From IMG/VR virus record IMGVR_UViG_3300013131_000038, positions 1 to 64,000 of that record: 64,000 nt of DNA; one strand, 5' to 3'. Position 1 is the first letter of the stretch; the number at the start of each line of letters is the position of its first letter. Source of the DNA: a virus. The notes under the pieces are model-generated. The model ran no database searches. It saw only the letters and a program-made list of their open reading frames with translations, and had not been told where the DNA came from. Below are positions 33,765-41,778 of this stretch, one piece after another. The translations under genes were made by a program, and so were the position numbers.

Positions 33765-34690
33765 ACAAGTTTCTTAAGTATTGCTTGTTCAATGAGTTAG
33801 ATACTCGAAGAATCGATCCACCGAGAGATCCATTCTCGGTAAAGCTTTACAAGAACGAAGCGCACTTTTCTCTGCGTGACTCGCAGCTAAAGGTCGAGCG
33901 TCGGCACGAAAACGTTGATCCGATGCGATTTAACTTCTTTGTAGACTTCACGCAGCAGACGATCAAACATCTTAACCTTCAAAATCTTAACTTTGGCTTT
34001 ATAGTTAATTTTAATGACGGACCAGAGAACGAGGCCACAGAGACCCGCTTTTGCTTTGCCAGACCTAGAAACAGCCCCCATATCTGCGTTCCTGACTCTC
34101 ATATAAGCCGATTATCGTCGATTTGTGAGGCTATCCCATCTTGGGATATACCCTTTGACGAAAAGCTCGATAAAATGCTCTTTATAGGGTCAGATACGGG
34201 TCGAAAGTACCCAGACGGTACTGTTCAGCGGGTAAACTTCTGTAAACGCTACCAAAACAGCGAAGAGATCGTTGCTAAGATCAATAACTTCGTTGAACAG
34301 CCATTCGACGCCTGCATCTATGGCGAAACCGAGTCGATTCGCGATCAACTCAAGTACAAATACTTGTTAAACATTAACGGCAACACAACGTCTTGGGAGC
34401 GGCTAATCTGGATCATGAAGTCAAATTCGTTCTGCGTCTTTTTAAAGCCGCCTGCCCACCAAAATGAGATTTCTTGGTACTACCACTGTTTCGAGCTTCT
34501 TCAGCCATTCATTTATATCGATGAGCTTGGCGCGGATAACTTTATGGCAGTCGCAAAAGACTTGGAGCCGCAAATCTCTCTGCTGAAAGACTTTCAGAGA
34601 AGCTACGCAGAAATGCTCGGAAAGATCGACTTTCACGCTCATTACTACGCTCAAGTGTTAGTGAACTACAACGCCCTACTTAAAACATGA
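33761..34690 (+). CDS. GT90-like glycosyltransferase (CAP10 family)
   Basis: The 309-residue protein contains the typical C-terminal block of GT90/CAP10 enzymes: KYKYLLNINGNTTSWERLIWIMKSNS followed by VFLKPP and a downstream aromatic stretch SWYYHCFELLQPFIYID. In this family that block forms the nucleotide-sugar site (normally K.l.n..G.gaSwRlkyll..ns.vlk). The N-terminal half is poorly conserved. It is coupled to gmd by a 4-base overlap, suggesting that it may use a Gmd-derived sugar. Acceptor unknown. Confidence 0.72.
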   Translation: MNKFLKYCLFNELDTRRIDPPRDPFSVKLYKNEAHFSLRDSQLKVERRHENVDPMRFNFFVDFTQQTIKHLNLQNLNFGFIVNFNDGPENEATETRFCFARPRNSPHICVPDSHISRLSSICEAIPSWDIPFDEKLDKMLFIGSDTGRKYPDGTVQRVNFCKRYQNSEEIVAKINNFVEQPFDACIYGETESIRDQLKYKYLLNINGNTTSWERLIWIMKSNSFCVFLKPPAHQNEISWYYHCFELLQPFIYIDELGADNFMAVAKDLEPQISLLKDFQRSYAEMLGKIDFHAHYYAQVLVNYNALLKT

Positions 34691-34914
34691 ACTCATTCAT
34701 CGTAATTATACTCGTATCTTTCGGAGCACTGATGTTTCTCCTCGGCTACTTCTTTCCGTTTCGTATGCGAAAGTTTAAGCCAGAAAAGAAAACTACCAAC
34801 TCGGATGCGGTTTACTACGTTGTAAATATTAACTCTACAGATTACGCTTTTACGTTCGAACAGCTTGACGTTGCCGAAAAACGTGCTAAGAAGCTCGACA
34901 TAGACGTATTCTAA
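34687..34914 (+). CDS. Small single-pass membrane protein
   Basis: The 75-residue protein has one N-terminal membrane segment (SFIVIILVSFGALMFLLGYFF, residues 3-23) followed by a short basic stretch and a cytoplasmic tail with VYYVVNINSTDYAFTFEQLDVAEKRAK. It overlaps both neighbours by 1-4 bases. Its role is unknown; anchoring an enzyme to the membrane would fit the sugar cassette upstream. Confidence 0.6.
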   Translation: MNSFIVIILVSFGALMFLLGYFFPFRMRKFKPEKKTTNSDAVYYVVNINSTDYAFTFEQLDVAEKRAKKLDIDVF

Positions 34915-35540
34915 TGAGCAATCAAAACACAGTTGAACTTATCGGTTTCTATGGCGATGACCTAACGCACGCTTGCTCTGCTTGGACATCAACGAGCAGA
35001 GAAGTTACTCCAGAGAAGAAGAGCCGCATTGGTTCGCTTCTTAAAATGCTCGCGGAGAATGGACACCACACTCCATTCGAAAAGTCTTCACTTCACTTCC
35101 TAATTAAGACGGATATCGCTAGTCATGTGCATTTAATCAAGCACCGGGTTGGCGTATCGGTGAACGGCGAGTCTGCTCGCTACAAAGAGATCAAGGAAGA
35201 CAACTTTTTGCTGCCCGAAGATTGGCCCGTAGAGTGGCGCGACATCATGAAAGCGTACACTGAGCGTGGCCTCGATCTTTATCACAAGTGCGTCGAAGAT
35301 CTTGTTAAGAATCACGGTTTTGATCGTAAGCGGGCCAAAGAGTCGGCTCGATTCTTCCGACCGTACAATACACAGATCACGTCCGACGTTATGTTCAACT
35401 GGCGTTCATTTTATCACTTTTTAAACCTGAGAAACAAGCCTGACGCTCAAAAAGAGATCCGAGACATCGCAAGTCAGATGCTAGAGCTAGTAAAACAAAC
35501 AAATAAGTTTCCACTTACAATCGAGGCATTTGGAGTGTAA
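34914..35540 (+). CDS. thyX: Flavin-dependent thymidylate synthase
   Basis: The 208-residue protein matches ThyX over its length: an N-terminal helix with ACSAWTSTSRE, GHHTPFEKSSLHFLI, a signature region KHRVGVSVNGESARY (residues 76-90), and FRPYNTQITSDVMFNWRSFYHFLNLRNKPDAQKEIRDIA. It makes dTMP from dUMP with FAD, NADPH and methylene-folate. The usual RHRx7S signature reads KHRx8S here, with one extra residue and K for R, so the active loop is divergent. It uses dUMP from the phage dUTPase. The stop codon overlaps a TGTAAATA element. Confidence 0.88.
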   Translation: MSNQNTVELIGFYGDDLTHACSAWTSTSREVTPEKKSRIGSLLKMLAENGHHTPFEKSSLHFLIKTDIASHVHLIKHRVGVSVNGESARYKEIKEDNFLLPEDWPVEWRDIMKAYTERGLDLYHKCVEDLVKNHGFDRKRAKESARFFRPYNTQITSDVMFNWRSFYHFLNLRNKPDAQKEIRDIASQMLELVKQTNKFPLTIEAFGV

Positions 35541-35543
35541 ATA
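35536..35543 (+). promoter_or_regulatory. TGTAAATA element overlapping the thyX stop
   Basis: TGTAAATA spans the thyX stop codon and lies 9 bases before the ATG at 35553. The TAA inside the motif is the stop codon, so coincidence cannot be excluded. It matches exactly the elements at 10971 and 49342. Confidence 0.3.
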
Positions 35544-35552
35544 TGAGTAACG

Positions 35553-35984
35553 ATGCCTACGGAACTTCTCAGCTTATTCGGTGGAGCCGCTACGGGCTTC
35601 ATTTTCCGTATCATCGCAGTTAAGGCTCAAGAAAGCCGCGCTCGCTTCGACCGAATGATGCGAGCTATCGACAAGAGCGACGAGTCGGCAGACAGAGCCG
35701 CGAAAAGAGACTTAGACGGTGGGAAAATCGTAAGGCAGTTTATTGTAATTGCCGTAATATTTTCTATCGTCATTTCTCCGTTTGTGATGGCTTTGTTGGA
35801 CATCCCAACCTATCTGGAAGTCGATTACCAAGAAGGCGGCGGTCTTTTTGGTCTTCTCGGGTCTAAAACGAACAAAGCTTTCGTTGAGATCGCTGGCAAT
35901 TTGATCACTTCCGAGATCAGACAGTGCTTGATCGCCATTACTGGCTTTTACTTCGGATCTGCATCCGCTTCGAACAAGTCATAA
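35553..35984 (+). CDS. Small membrane protein, possible second holin
   Basis: The 143-residue protein has an N-terminal hydrophobic stretch (LLSLFGGAATGFIFRIIAV), a charged amphipathic region, a strong membrane segment (FIVIAVIFSIVISPFVMALL, about residues 63-82) and a C-terminal hydrophobic segment (CLIAITGFYFGSASAS). The ATG at 35553 gives this reading; an ATG at 35543 is in another frame. Layout and size fit phage holin-like membrane proteins. It is separate from the holin candidate at 27864, so one of the two may be an antiholin or an unrelated protein. Confidence 0.5.
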   Translation: MPTELLSLFGGAATGFIFRIIAVKAQESRARFDRMMRAIDKSDESADRAAKRDLDGGKIVRQFIVIAVIFSIVISPFVMALLDIPTYLEVDYQEGGGLFGLLGSKTNKAFVEIAGNLITSEIRQCLIAITGFYFGSASASNKS

Positions 35985-35989
35985 AAGAC

Positions 35990-36018
35990 TTGACATTCTC
36001 AACGGTTCCTGTTCTGAT
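35990..36018 (+). promoter_or_regulatory. Sigma-70-like promoter for the replication operon
   Basis: TTGACA (35990-35995) is followed after 17 bases by TCTGAT (36013-36018). The gene starts at 36027, leaving a very short leader. It lies in the 42-bp gap after the membrane protein gene and would drive the recombinase-nuclease-helicase genes. Confidence 0.55.
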
Positions 36019-36026
36019 CTATTCGC

Positions 36027-36356
36027 ATGAAAGCGAAGATCAATAGGAAATCTATCTTAGAGAATCTCTTAAAAGCCCCAGAAGGGGCCGACGCTAATTT
36101 CTGGAAGCGCGAGATGACTTTTCTCAAGCGTCTTGAGAAGAAGTATGGCCTCGCATTTTTGAAGCAATTCGTTCCAAATAAGAAGGTTCCGACGTTGGCA
36201 TTCTTTTACGCCGATTGGCAGCAGAAGTTGCTTGAAACCGAGTCGAAGGAGTTTTACTATAAAAACCTTCACAAAGCTGACTTGTCTAAGGTGGACAAAG
36301 TTGGAGAGGATGCTGAAGTTAAACCCAAGAAAACTATTAAAGGATTTTTATCATGA
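36027..36356 (+). CDS. Small basic protein upstream of the recombinase, unknown
   Basis: The 109-residue protein is basic and helical (NFWKREMTFLKRLEKKYGLAFLKQFV, then LAFFYADWQQKLLETESKEFYYK) with a Lys-rich tail. It is coupled by a 4-base overlap to the RecA/UvsX-like gene, which suggests a partner in recombination or replication, such as a mediator, but this is inference from position. I do not recognise the family. A promoter-like sequence lies directly upstream. Confidence 0.55.
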   Translation: MKAKINRKSILENLLKAPEGADANFWKREMTFLKRLEKKYGLAFLKQFVPNKKVPTLAFFYADWQQKLLETESKEFYYKNLHKADLSKVDKVGEDAEVKPKKTIKGFLS

Positions 36357-37501
36357 GCCGCAAAGCAAAAGAAGAAGAAAAAGACGACACAATCTCATCA
36401 AAGAGCATTTTAGGTTCTTTCTTAAAGAACAACAAAGAGGACCATTACAATTTCGAGAACGTAGTAAACTATCGCGTATCGACTGGTTCGCTTAATCTAG
36501 ATATGCAGACAGACGGAGGTCTTGGGCCGGGTCTGCACCGATTCGTTGGATTTACAGAAGGAGGCAAAACTTCTGCCGCTCTTCAAGTTATGCTTAACTT
36601 TTTGAAGACGGTCCCAAAAGGCAAAGGTTTTTACGTCAAAGCAGAAGGACGCCTTTCCGATGAGATGATGAAGCGTTCGGGCATAAAGTTTGTATTTGAT
36701 GCCGACGAGTGGGAAGATGGAACGTGCTTCGTATTCGAATCGAACATCTACGAAACTGTTGTAGACGCAATGCGCCAACTTGTTCAGTTTAACGAAGAGG
36801 AGAACAAGTATATGTTTATCCTAGATTCTGTTGACGGTCTAATCACGAAGGGCGATTTGGCTAAGACTTTCGAAGACTCTACAAAGGTAGCTGGCGGCGC
36901 AGTTATCGCGGCCAACTTCATGAAGCGTATGTCCATCGGGCTGTCGAAGCGCGGCCACATGGCAATCTTTATTTCTCAGGTCCGTAGCGACATTAAGCTC
37001 GATCCGTACTCAGCGGCTCCGATTCGCCAAACTTCAGCAACTGGCGGCAACGCTCTGCTTCACTTCTCGAACTTCATCTTTGAATTCGAACCACGATTCG
37101 AGGGCGACGTAATACTTAAAGACCCCTCGATCAAGAAAGCCGATCCAGTTAAGAATCCGATCATCGGTCATATGTGCAAGATTTACATCAAGAAGAGTCC
37201 AAACGAAAAGAGCAAGACTCGTTTCTCGTACCCAATTAAGTATGGCAGAAGTGATGGTCGATCCATTTGGGTCGAGAAGGAAATCGTAGAGATGCTGCTC
37301 CTTTGGGAACTCGTCACAAAGGCTGGAGCTTGGTACAACATTACCGACGACTTAGCCGCGCTCTTGAAGGAAAACGGTCTTTCCATGCCCGAAAAGTTTC
37401 AGGGAGAGAATGCCCTGTTCTCACATATCGAGTCTGATCAAAAACTTGTAAGCTTCTTGCACAAATACTTCGTTGAAGAGATCGCGAGCAAACGGGAATG
37501 A
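36353..37501 (+). CDS. RecA/UvsX-like recombinase
   Basis: The 382-residue protein has a RecA core: RVSTGSLNLDMQTDGGLGPGLHRFVGFTEGGKTS with Walker A at residues 66-73, YMFILDSVDGL as Walker B, MAIFISQVRSDIKLDPYS, and a loop-2-like 'RQTSATGGNALLHFSN'. The Walker A (GFTEGGKT) departs from the GPESSGKT of bacterial RecA but fits phage versions. It forms ATP-dependent filaments on ssDNA for strand exchange and repair. The N-terminus is Lys/Glu-rich. It is coupled to both neighbours by ATGA overlaps. The window has SSB and a RecB-like nuclease for the same pathway. Confidence 0.9.
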   Translation: MSRKAKEEEKDDTISSKSILGSFLKNNKEDHYNFENVVNYRVSTGSLNLDMQTDGGLGPGLHRFVGFTEGGKTSAALQVMLNFLKTVPKGKGFYVKAEGRLSDEMMKRSGIKFVFDADEWEDGTCFVFESNIYETVVDAMRQLVQFNEEENKYMFILDSVDGLITKGDLAKTFEDSTKVAGGAVIAANFMKRMSIGLSKRGHMAIFISQVRSDIKLDPYSAAPIRQTSATGGNALLHFSNFIFEFEPRFEGDVILKDPSIKKADPVKNPIIGHMCKIYIKKSPNEKSKTRFSYPIKYGRSDGRSIWVEKEIVEMLLLWELVTKAGAWYNITDDLAALLKENGLSMPEKFQGENALFSHIESDQKLVSFLHKYFVEEIASKRE

Positions 37502-37908
37502 AATTTAAAACCATCAATGGCAAAGAGCGTTTCTTAAAAAACGCAAAGAATTATGCTGTGAAATGGGACAAAGGCTGCAGAAGCAAAATCCAGTTTCGCG
37601 TAAAGCAGTTTCTTTATCCTTATTGGAAGCACGACATTGTGTTCGAAGAGTTGCGCATCGTAGGCACGCGCCTATCTTTGGACCTTTACAACGCCAACAA
37701 GAAGGTCGCCATTGAGGTTCAGGGCAAGCAGCACCAGACTTATAATGAATTTTTTCACGGGAATGATCGCCAAAAATGGCTATCGCAACTCAGAAGAGAC
37801 GATCTTAAGTTGAATTTCTGCTTGACAAACGGTATTAAGCTCATAGAGATCTACGAAGACGACGAACTGTCGCTAGACTTGTTCGCCAAATATGGACTCA
37901 TCTTATGA
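37498..37908 (+). CDS. PD-(D/E)XK-type endonuclease (Vsr/DUF559-like)
   Basis: The 136-residue basic protein has RLSLDLYNANKKVAIEVQGKQHQ, with a catalytic-type Asp followed by an ExQ (in place of ExK) motif, and then RRDDLKLNFCLTNGIKLIEIY. This order matches the restriction-endonuclease-like fold seen in Vsr and related short nucleases. It could cut recombination intermediates, host DNA or mismatches. It is encoded between the recombinase and a small protein, all overlapping, so a recombination function is most likely. Confidence 0.72.
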   Translation: MKFKTINGKERFLKNAKNYAVKWDKGCRSKIQFRVKQFLYPYWKHDIVFEELRIVGTRLSLDLYNANKKVAIEVQGKQHQTYNEFFHGNDRQKWLSQLRRDDLKLNFCLTNGIKLIEIYEDDELSLDLFAKYGLIL

Positions 37909-38153
37909 ACGAACCAACTGAAGAAAAACCAAAGGACTTTGTTTTCCCAACAGAACTCATCGAGCAAATCTATGAGCTTTCTGGCGGGGCAGAAACTTAC
38001 AAAGGTGTAGTAGTTTGCGTGTGCTCTTCGAAAGGAACGCCGCAAATCTATACGCGATTCGAATCGGTTCTCACTTCTCTTGGCATGAAAAAAGCCTTGG
38101 AGCAGTGGCTGGTCAACGAAGATAACAAGCTCACAGAACAAGAATCCGAATAA
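37905..38153 (+). CDS. Small protein between nuclease and helicase, unknown
   Basis: The 82-residue protein has a short acidic N-terminus, a central beta-strand pair (YKGVVVCVCSSKGTPQIYTRF) and a C-terminal helix with an acidic tail. It overlaps both neighbours (4 bases and 1 base), so it is translated together with the DnaB-like helicase. A loader or regulator of the helicase is possible but unproven. Confidence 0.5.
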   Translation: MNEPTEEKPKDFVFPTELIEQIYELSGGAETYKGVVVCVCSSKGTPQIYTRFESVLTSLGMKKALEQWLVNEDNKLTEQESE

Positions 38154-39673
38154 TGCTCTACTCTCTAGAAGTCGAAAAGCAATTTCTCGCTGGACTAATT
38201 CAGCATCCAGAAACTTACGCAGAGATTTGCGACTTTATCTCCGAGTCAGATTTTTATTCTGACGATACGGTAGTTCACAAGACGATCTACCATATCGTAA
38301 AAAAATGTATCGAAGCGAGCGATAAAGTCGATGAGATCATTATCGCGCAGCGAATCAAAGAAATCGGAATCTCATTCAAGGATAACATCGACATCTTTGA
38401 CTATCTTCGCTCGCTTGCTGTTCGCAAGACGAACAAGAACACGGCAGTAATGGCCGCGAAGGAAGTGAAGAAGTATTCGATTCGCCGCTCGATTCACTCG
38501 TCAGCTCTTGAGGTTGCCGAGAAGATGAAGAAGATGGCTCCCGACTCTTCGTATCAAACGATCATCGACGAAGCGGACACAACATTCAATAAGATCATCA
38601 ATATTTATGAGAACAACGAAGAAAAGCCAATCAACATCTTTGAAGAGATGGAGAGCGTCATTGAAGAACGCGGTAATAACCCCGTTACTGAGTTTGGTCT
38701 CATGGGGCCGTTTCCCACTATTAATAAGGTTTACGGCTCTCTTCTCCGCCCCGGTAATATTACAGTTATTGTCGCCCGATCTGGCGTAGGTAAGACGCTT
38801 CTTGCCCTTAACTACACGACGAAGGTATCGGCTCAGTACGATGTTCCCGTTCTTCACTTCGATAACGGCGAAATGAGCAAAGAGGAAGTGATCATGCGTC
38901 AATGCGCCGCATTGAGTCACGTTCCGATGCATCTTCTCGAAACTGGTCTCTGGCGTAAAGCTGGTGACGATGTTGTTCAGCGCGTGCGCTCAACGTGGGC
39001 GAAGATCAAGAATCTCAAGTTTTATTATTACAACGTTGGCGGCATGACAACCGATCAGATGATCAATAATCTGAAGCGGTTCTACTACTCGAAGATTGGT
39101 CGCGGGAACAAGCTCATCTTTAGCTTCGACTACATCAAGCCGTCTGCCGATGCGGACGGTAATCGTCCAGAGTGGCAAGTGATCGGTGATATGTTGAATA
39201 AGTTCAAGAAGACGATTCAGCGCGACACCGTTCAAGATCAAAAGCCGATGATCACGATGTTCTCATCTATTCAGTCGAATAGAGGCGGCATCACAACAAA
39301 TAGAAACTCGGACTCGATTAATGACGACGAGAGTATCGTGTCGATGTCTGACCGCATCACCCACTACTGTTCGCACATGGCGATTCTTCGCCCAAAGACA
39401 GCGGACGAGCAACAGGAAGAGGGCGCGGCATTCGGGTCTCACAAGCTTATCTTCGTTAAGAGCCGCTTCTTAGGCTCCGACGTTGCAGGCGCACTTCAGC
39501 TAGTTAGAATTCAAGACGGTTCACTTAAAAAGAATTTTATCAATCTTCAATTCCACAACTTCGATATTGAAGAGCGCGGTGACTTGCGAGACATTGTAAA
39601 TTCAGTAGACACAGGTCAAACAACGCTTAGAAGAAACCACGATGCGGACGATGTCCCAAACTTCAACAGTTGA
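38153..39673 (+). CDS. dnaB: Replicative DNA helicase, DnaB-like
   Basis: The 506-residue protein has a DnaB N-terminal helical domain (EVEKQFLAGLIQHPETYAEICD..SESDFYSDDTVVHKTIY), a linker and a RecA-type motor with Walker A ARSGVGKT (~208-215), HFDNGEMSKEEVIMRQCA (DnaB H1a-like), FSFDYIKPS (Walker B equivalent) and a C-terminal 'FVKSRFLGSDVAGALQLV' arginine-finger region. It unwinds the fork ahead of the phage polymerase. The C-terminus overlaps the primase gene by 32 bases. Confidence 0.93.
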   Translation: MLYSLEVEKQFLAGLIQHPETYAEICDFISESDFYSDDTVVHKTIYHIVKKCIEASDKVDEIIIAQRIKEIGISFKDNIDIFDYLRSLAVRKTNKNTAVMAAKEVKKYSIRRSIHSSALEVAEKMKKMAPDSSYQTIIDEADTTFNKIINIYENNEEKPINIFEEMESVIEERGNNPVTEFGLMGPFPTINKVYGSLLRPGNITVIVARSGVGKTLLALNYTTKVSAQYDVPVLHFDNGEMSKEEVIMRQCAALSHVPMHLLETGLWRKAGDDVVQRVRSTWAKIKNLKFYYYNVGGMTTDQMINNLKRFYYSKIGRGNKLIFSFDYIKPSADADGNRPEWQVIGDMLNKFKKTIQRDTVQDQKPMITMFSSIQSNRGGITTNRNSDSINDDESIVSMSDRITHYCSHMAILRPKTADEQQEEGAAFGSHKLIFVKSRFLGSDVAGALQLVRIQDGSLKKNFINLQFHNFDIEERGDLRDIVNSVDTGQTTLRRNHDADDVPNFNS

Positions 39674-40727
39674 TCCGTTGATCCTCAAAGGGTCACTAGA
39701 GTCTATGGGCTACAAGCTCAAAGACTATGGCAGTTATTGGCGAGCTTGCGCGATTTATCGTGGAGGAGATAACACAACTGCGCTCAAGATCTACAAGAAC
39801 AGCGGCGTCTGGACCGACTACGCTCAAGGCAGCACAAAGAGCTATCCGTTTCAGCGTCTCGTTGAGCTTACGCTAGATACCAAGGAATCGCACATCATAA
39901 ATAAGTATGTAAAGTTCGATCCTCAGAATATAATACACGCCGAAGTAAAAGAGAGAATCGAAATGGAAAAGATCTACCCAGAATCGCTTTTAGACAATCT
40001 TTTGCCGCATCTTGACTTTTATCAGAAGAAAAAGATCTCAGACGCGACGCTTCAGTTTTATAAGTGTGGGTATGCGACTGGCGGTCAAATGTTCAAGCGC
40101 ATCGTTTTTCCGATTTACAATCAGTACGGTCAGATTCACGGTTTTTCTGGTCGCGCACCGCTTTGGCAGAAGAGCGACGAGTTTCCAAAATGGAAGCACC
40201 TTGGAAAGCGGGCAAACTGGGTCTATCCGCTATACATGAAACGCAACGGAATCGAAGAAGTCCGCGAATCCATAGAGAAGTCTAAGCGCGTATTTATCGT
40301 CGAAAGTATTGGCGACAGCATGGCTCTTTTCGAAAACGGCTATAAAAATAACCTTGCCACGTTTGGCTTGGGAGTTTCTTCGAAATTCTGCTCCGCGCTG
40401 CTTTCTTTGGACGTTGATAAAATTACTATTGCTTACAACAACGATTCGTCTTCCGAGATAAATCACGGTCTTGTCTCTGCCTGTAAAGCCTATTTGCAGC
40501 TTTTATCCGTTTTCGACCCGTCGAAACTCGAAATTAGACTCCCGCCAAGAAATGACTTTTCGGATCTTTTTCTAGAAGAGGGTTGCCACGAAGTTTTTCA
40601 AGAATGGCTCAAGAAAGAAATTCGCCAAGCCGATCAGATAAATGCTATTTTAGAAATAGCTGTTGCAAATAAATTCCCCGACAATTTAGTCGAAAGGGCA
40701 AAAAAGTTAGTAGAAGACATTGGATAA
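39642..40727 (+). CDS. DNA primase, DnaG-like with TOPRIM domain
   Basis: The 361-residue protein has an N-terminal region that resembles the zinc-binding fold of DnaG (SYWRACAIYRGGDNTTALKIYKNSGVWTDYAQG) but has lost the zinc Cys. It has a primase core (FKRIVFPIYNQYGQIHGFSGRAP) and a TOPRIM segment: VFIVESIGDSMAL (Glu motif) and then ITIAYNNDSSSE in place of the usual D-N-D-x-A-G. The first acidic residue of the DxD is Asn. It primes DNA synthesis with the adjacent helicase. ATG 39642 and ATG 39651 are both possible starts. Confidence 0.82.
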   Translation: MRTMSQTSTVDPLILKGSLESMGYKLKDYGSYWRACAIYRGGDNTTALKIYKNSGVWTDYAQGSTKSYPFQRLVELTLDTKESHIINKYVKFDPQNIIHAEVKERIEMEKIYPESLLDNLLPHLDFYQKKKISDATLQFYKCGYATGGQMFKRIVFPIYNQYGQIHGFSGRAPLWQKSDEFPKWKHLGKRANWVYPLYMKRNGIEEVRESIEKSKRVFIVESIGDSMALFENGYKNNLATFGLGVSSKFCSALLSLDVDKITIAYNNDSSSEINHGLVSACKAYLQLLSVFDPSKLEIRLPPRNDFSDLFLEEGCHEVFQEWLKKEIRQADQINAILEIAVANKFPDNLVERAKKLVEDIG

Positions 40728-41748
40728 ACCTAAACACACGGCACTTTCCGCTAGCAGAATCAAAACATTAGAAAAATGCAGTTGGTCATATTGGTGCTCT
40801 TATGTTCTCAAGTTGCCCGATAAGGCGAACGACGGCTCGTCTCGCGGAAACGTTGTCCACTTGGTCCTTGAAATGCTTGCTAAAAAAAATCGTAAGCAAT
40901 ACGTTAACGATATCTTATTCGCGAAGAATATTTTTTGCGTTCCGTCGATCAAGAAGCTCACTTTAAAGCACGCCAGAAAGCATAATGTTTCCGATCAAGA
41001 GAACATTGAGCTAATCAAGCAAATGACGCTGACCGCCCTAGAGCATGACTTCTGGGGTAAGGGTAACGGTAAAGTTCTGCAAGATTTGCAAGAAAGAACT
41101 TTCGATATTGACATTTCAGAAGAAAATAAAAGCTATCGTTTAAGGGGTTTTATTGACCGCCAGTTCATGTACGAAGACGGATCATCGGTTGTTCGCGATT
41201 ACAAGACTAGCAAAGCGGTATTTAGCGGCAAAGATGCCGATGACAATCTTCAGCATTTTATTTATACTCTTGCGTCTAAAAAGCTCGATCCAAAATACGA
41301 GGTTGCTATGGAATTTTTATTTCTAAAATTCGACCTGCAGAAGAAAAAGGGCGGCGGCTTGTTGAAGATGGAGCCTCTATCGGAAAAAGACCTTTCCGAT
41401 TTTGAGCTTCACCTTACAGAAGTGCAAAAAGTAATTGACAACTTTTCCGAGAGGGACGCTTATTCAAATTTTGCTGCCGACAAACCAATGCCTTCTGATG
41501 GTTCATTTTCTGGGAAATTGTCTTGCGGCTTCGCGAAATACAAAGGTCAGCTAAAGAAAGACGGCAATCCAATGTGGCATTGCCCCTACAAGTTTGATTT
41601 TATTTACTACGCTCTTCGAGACAAAGAAAATAAAATTGTAAAAACTGCATTTGGAGAAGACGCTGGAGATCTTTTTAAAGGTATGCCAGAGGGCTTTAAG
41701 GTCACAAAAGAGCAGTATGCTGGTTGTCCAGCGCATCAAAAGACTTGA
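40720..41748 (+). CDS. RecB/Cas4-like PD-(D/E)XK nuclease, TTG start
   Basis: The 342-residue protein has the PDDEXK_1 pattern of RecB-family nucleases: LSASRIKTLEKCSWSYW at the N-terminus, SRGNVVHLVLEML (His motif), RLRGFIDRQFMYEDGSSVVRDYKTSK (catalytic Asp, then DxK) and QHFIYTLA. A Cys near the N-terminus and three Cys-containing segments at the end (LSCGF, WHCPYK, YAGCPAH) might hold an Fe-S cluster as in Cas4 and AddB, although the spacing differs. The frame has no ATG near its start; TTG 40720 gives an 8-base overlap with the primase stop. Role: DNA end processing or host DNA degradation. Confidence 0.75.
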   Translation: MDKPKHTALSASRIKTLEKCSWSYWCSYVLKLPDKANDGSSRGNVVHLVLEMLAKKNRKQYVNDILFAKNIFCVPSIKKLTLKHARKHNVSDQENIELIKQMTLTALEHDFWGKGNGKVLQDLQERTFDIDISEENKSYRLRGFIDRQFMYEDGSSVVRDYKTSKAVFSGKDADDNLQHFIYTLASKKLDPKYEVAMEFLFLKFDLQKKKGGGLLKMEPLSEKDLSDFELHLTEVQKVIDNFSERDAYSNFAADKPMPSDGSFSGKLSCGFAKYKGQLKKDGNPMWHCPYKFDFIYYALRDKENKIVKTAFGEDAGDLFKGMPEGFKVTKEQYAGCPAHQKT

Positions 41749-41773
41749 CAAGTCTCGTTCTCTTGTTATTTAT
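41745..41773 (+). promoter_or_regulatory. Possible sigma-70-like promoter for the polymerase operon
   Basis: TTGACA (41745-41750) overlaps the stop of the nuclease gene and is followed at 17 bases by ATTTAT (41768-41773). The -10 is weak. The next gene starts at 41779, so the leader would be very short. Confidence 0.4.
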
Positions 41774-41778
41774 GAGTA

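Noticed and set aside
37826-37860. TTGACA inside the short nuclease gene as a promoter
   Set aside because: No matching -10 lies at a good distance and the downstream genes are tightly coupled, so chance is the likely cause.
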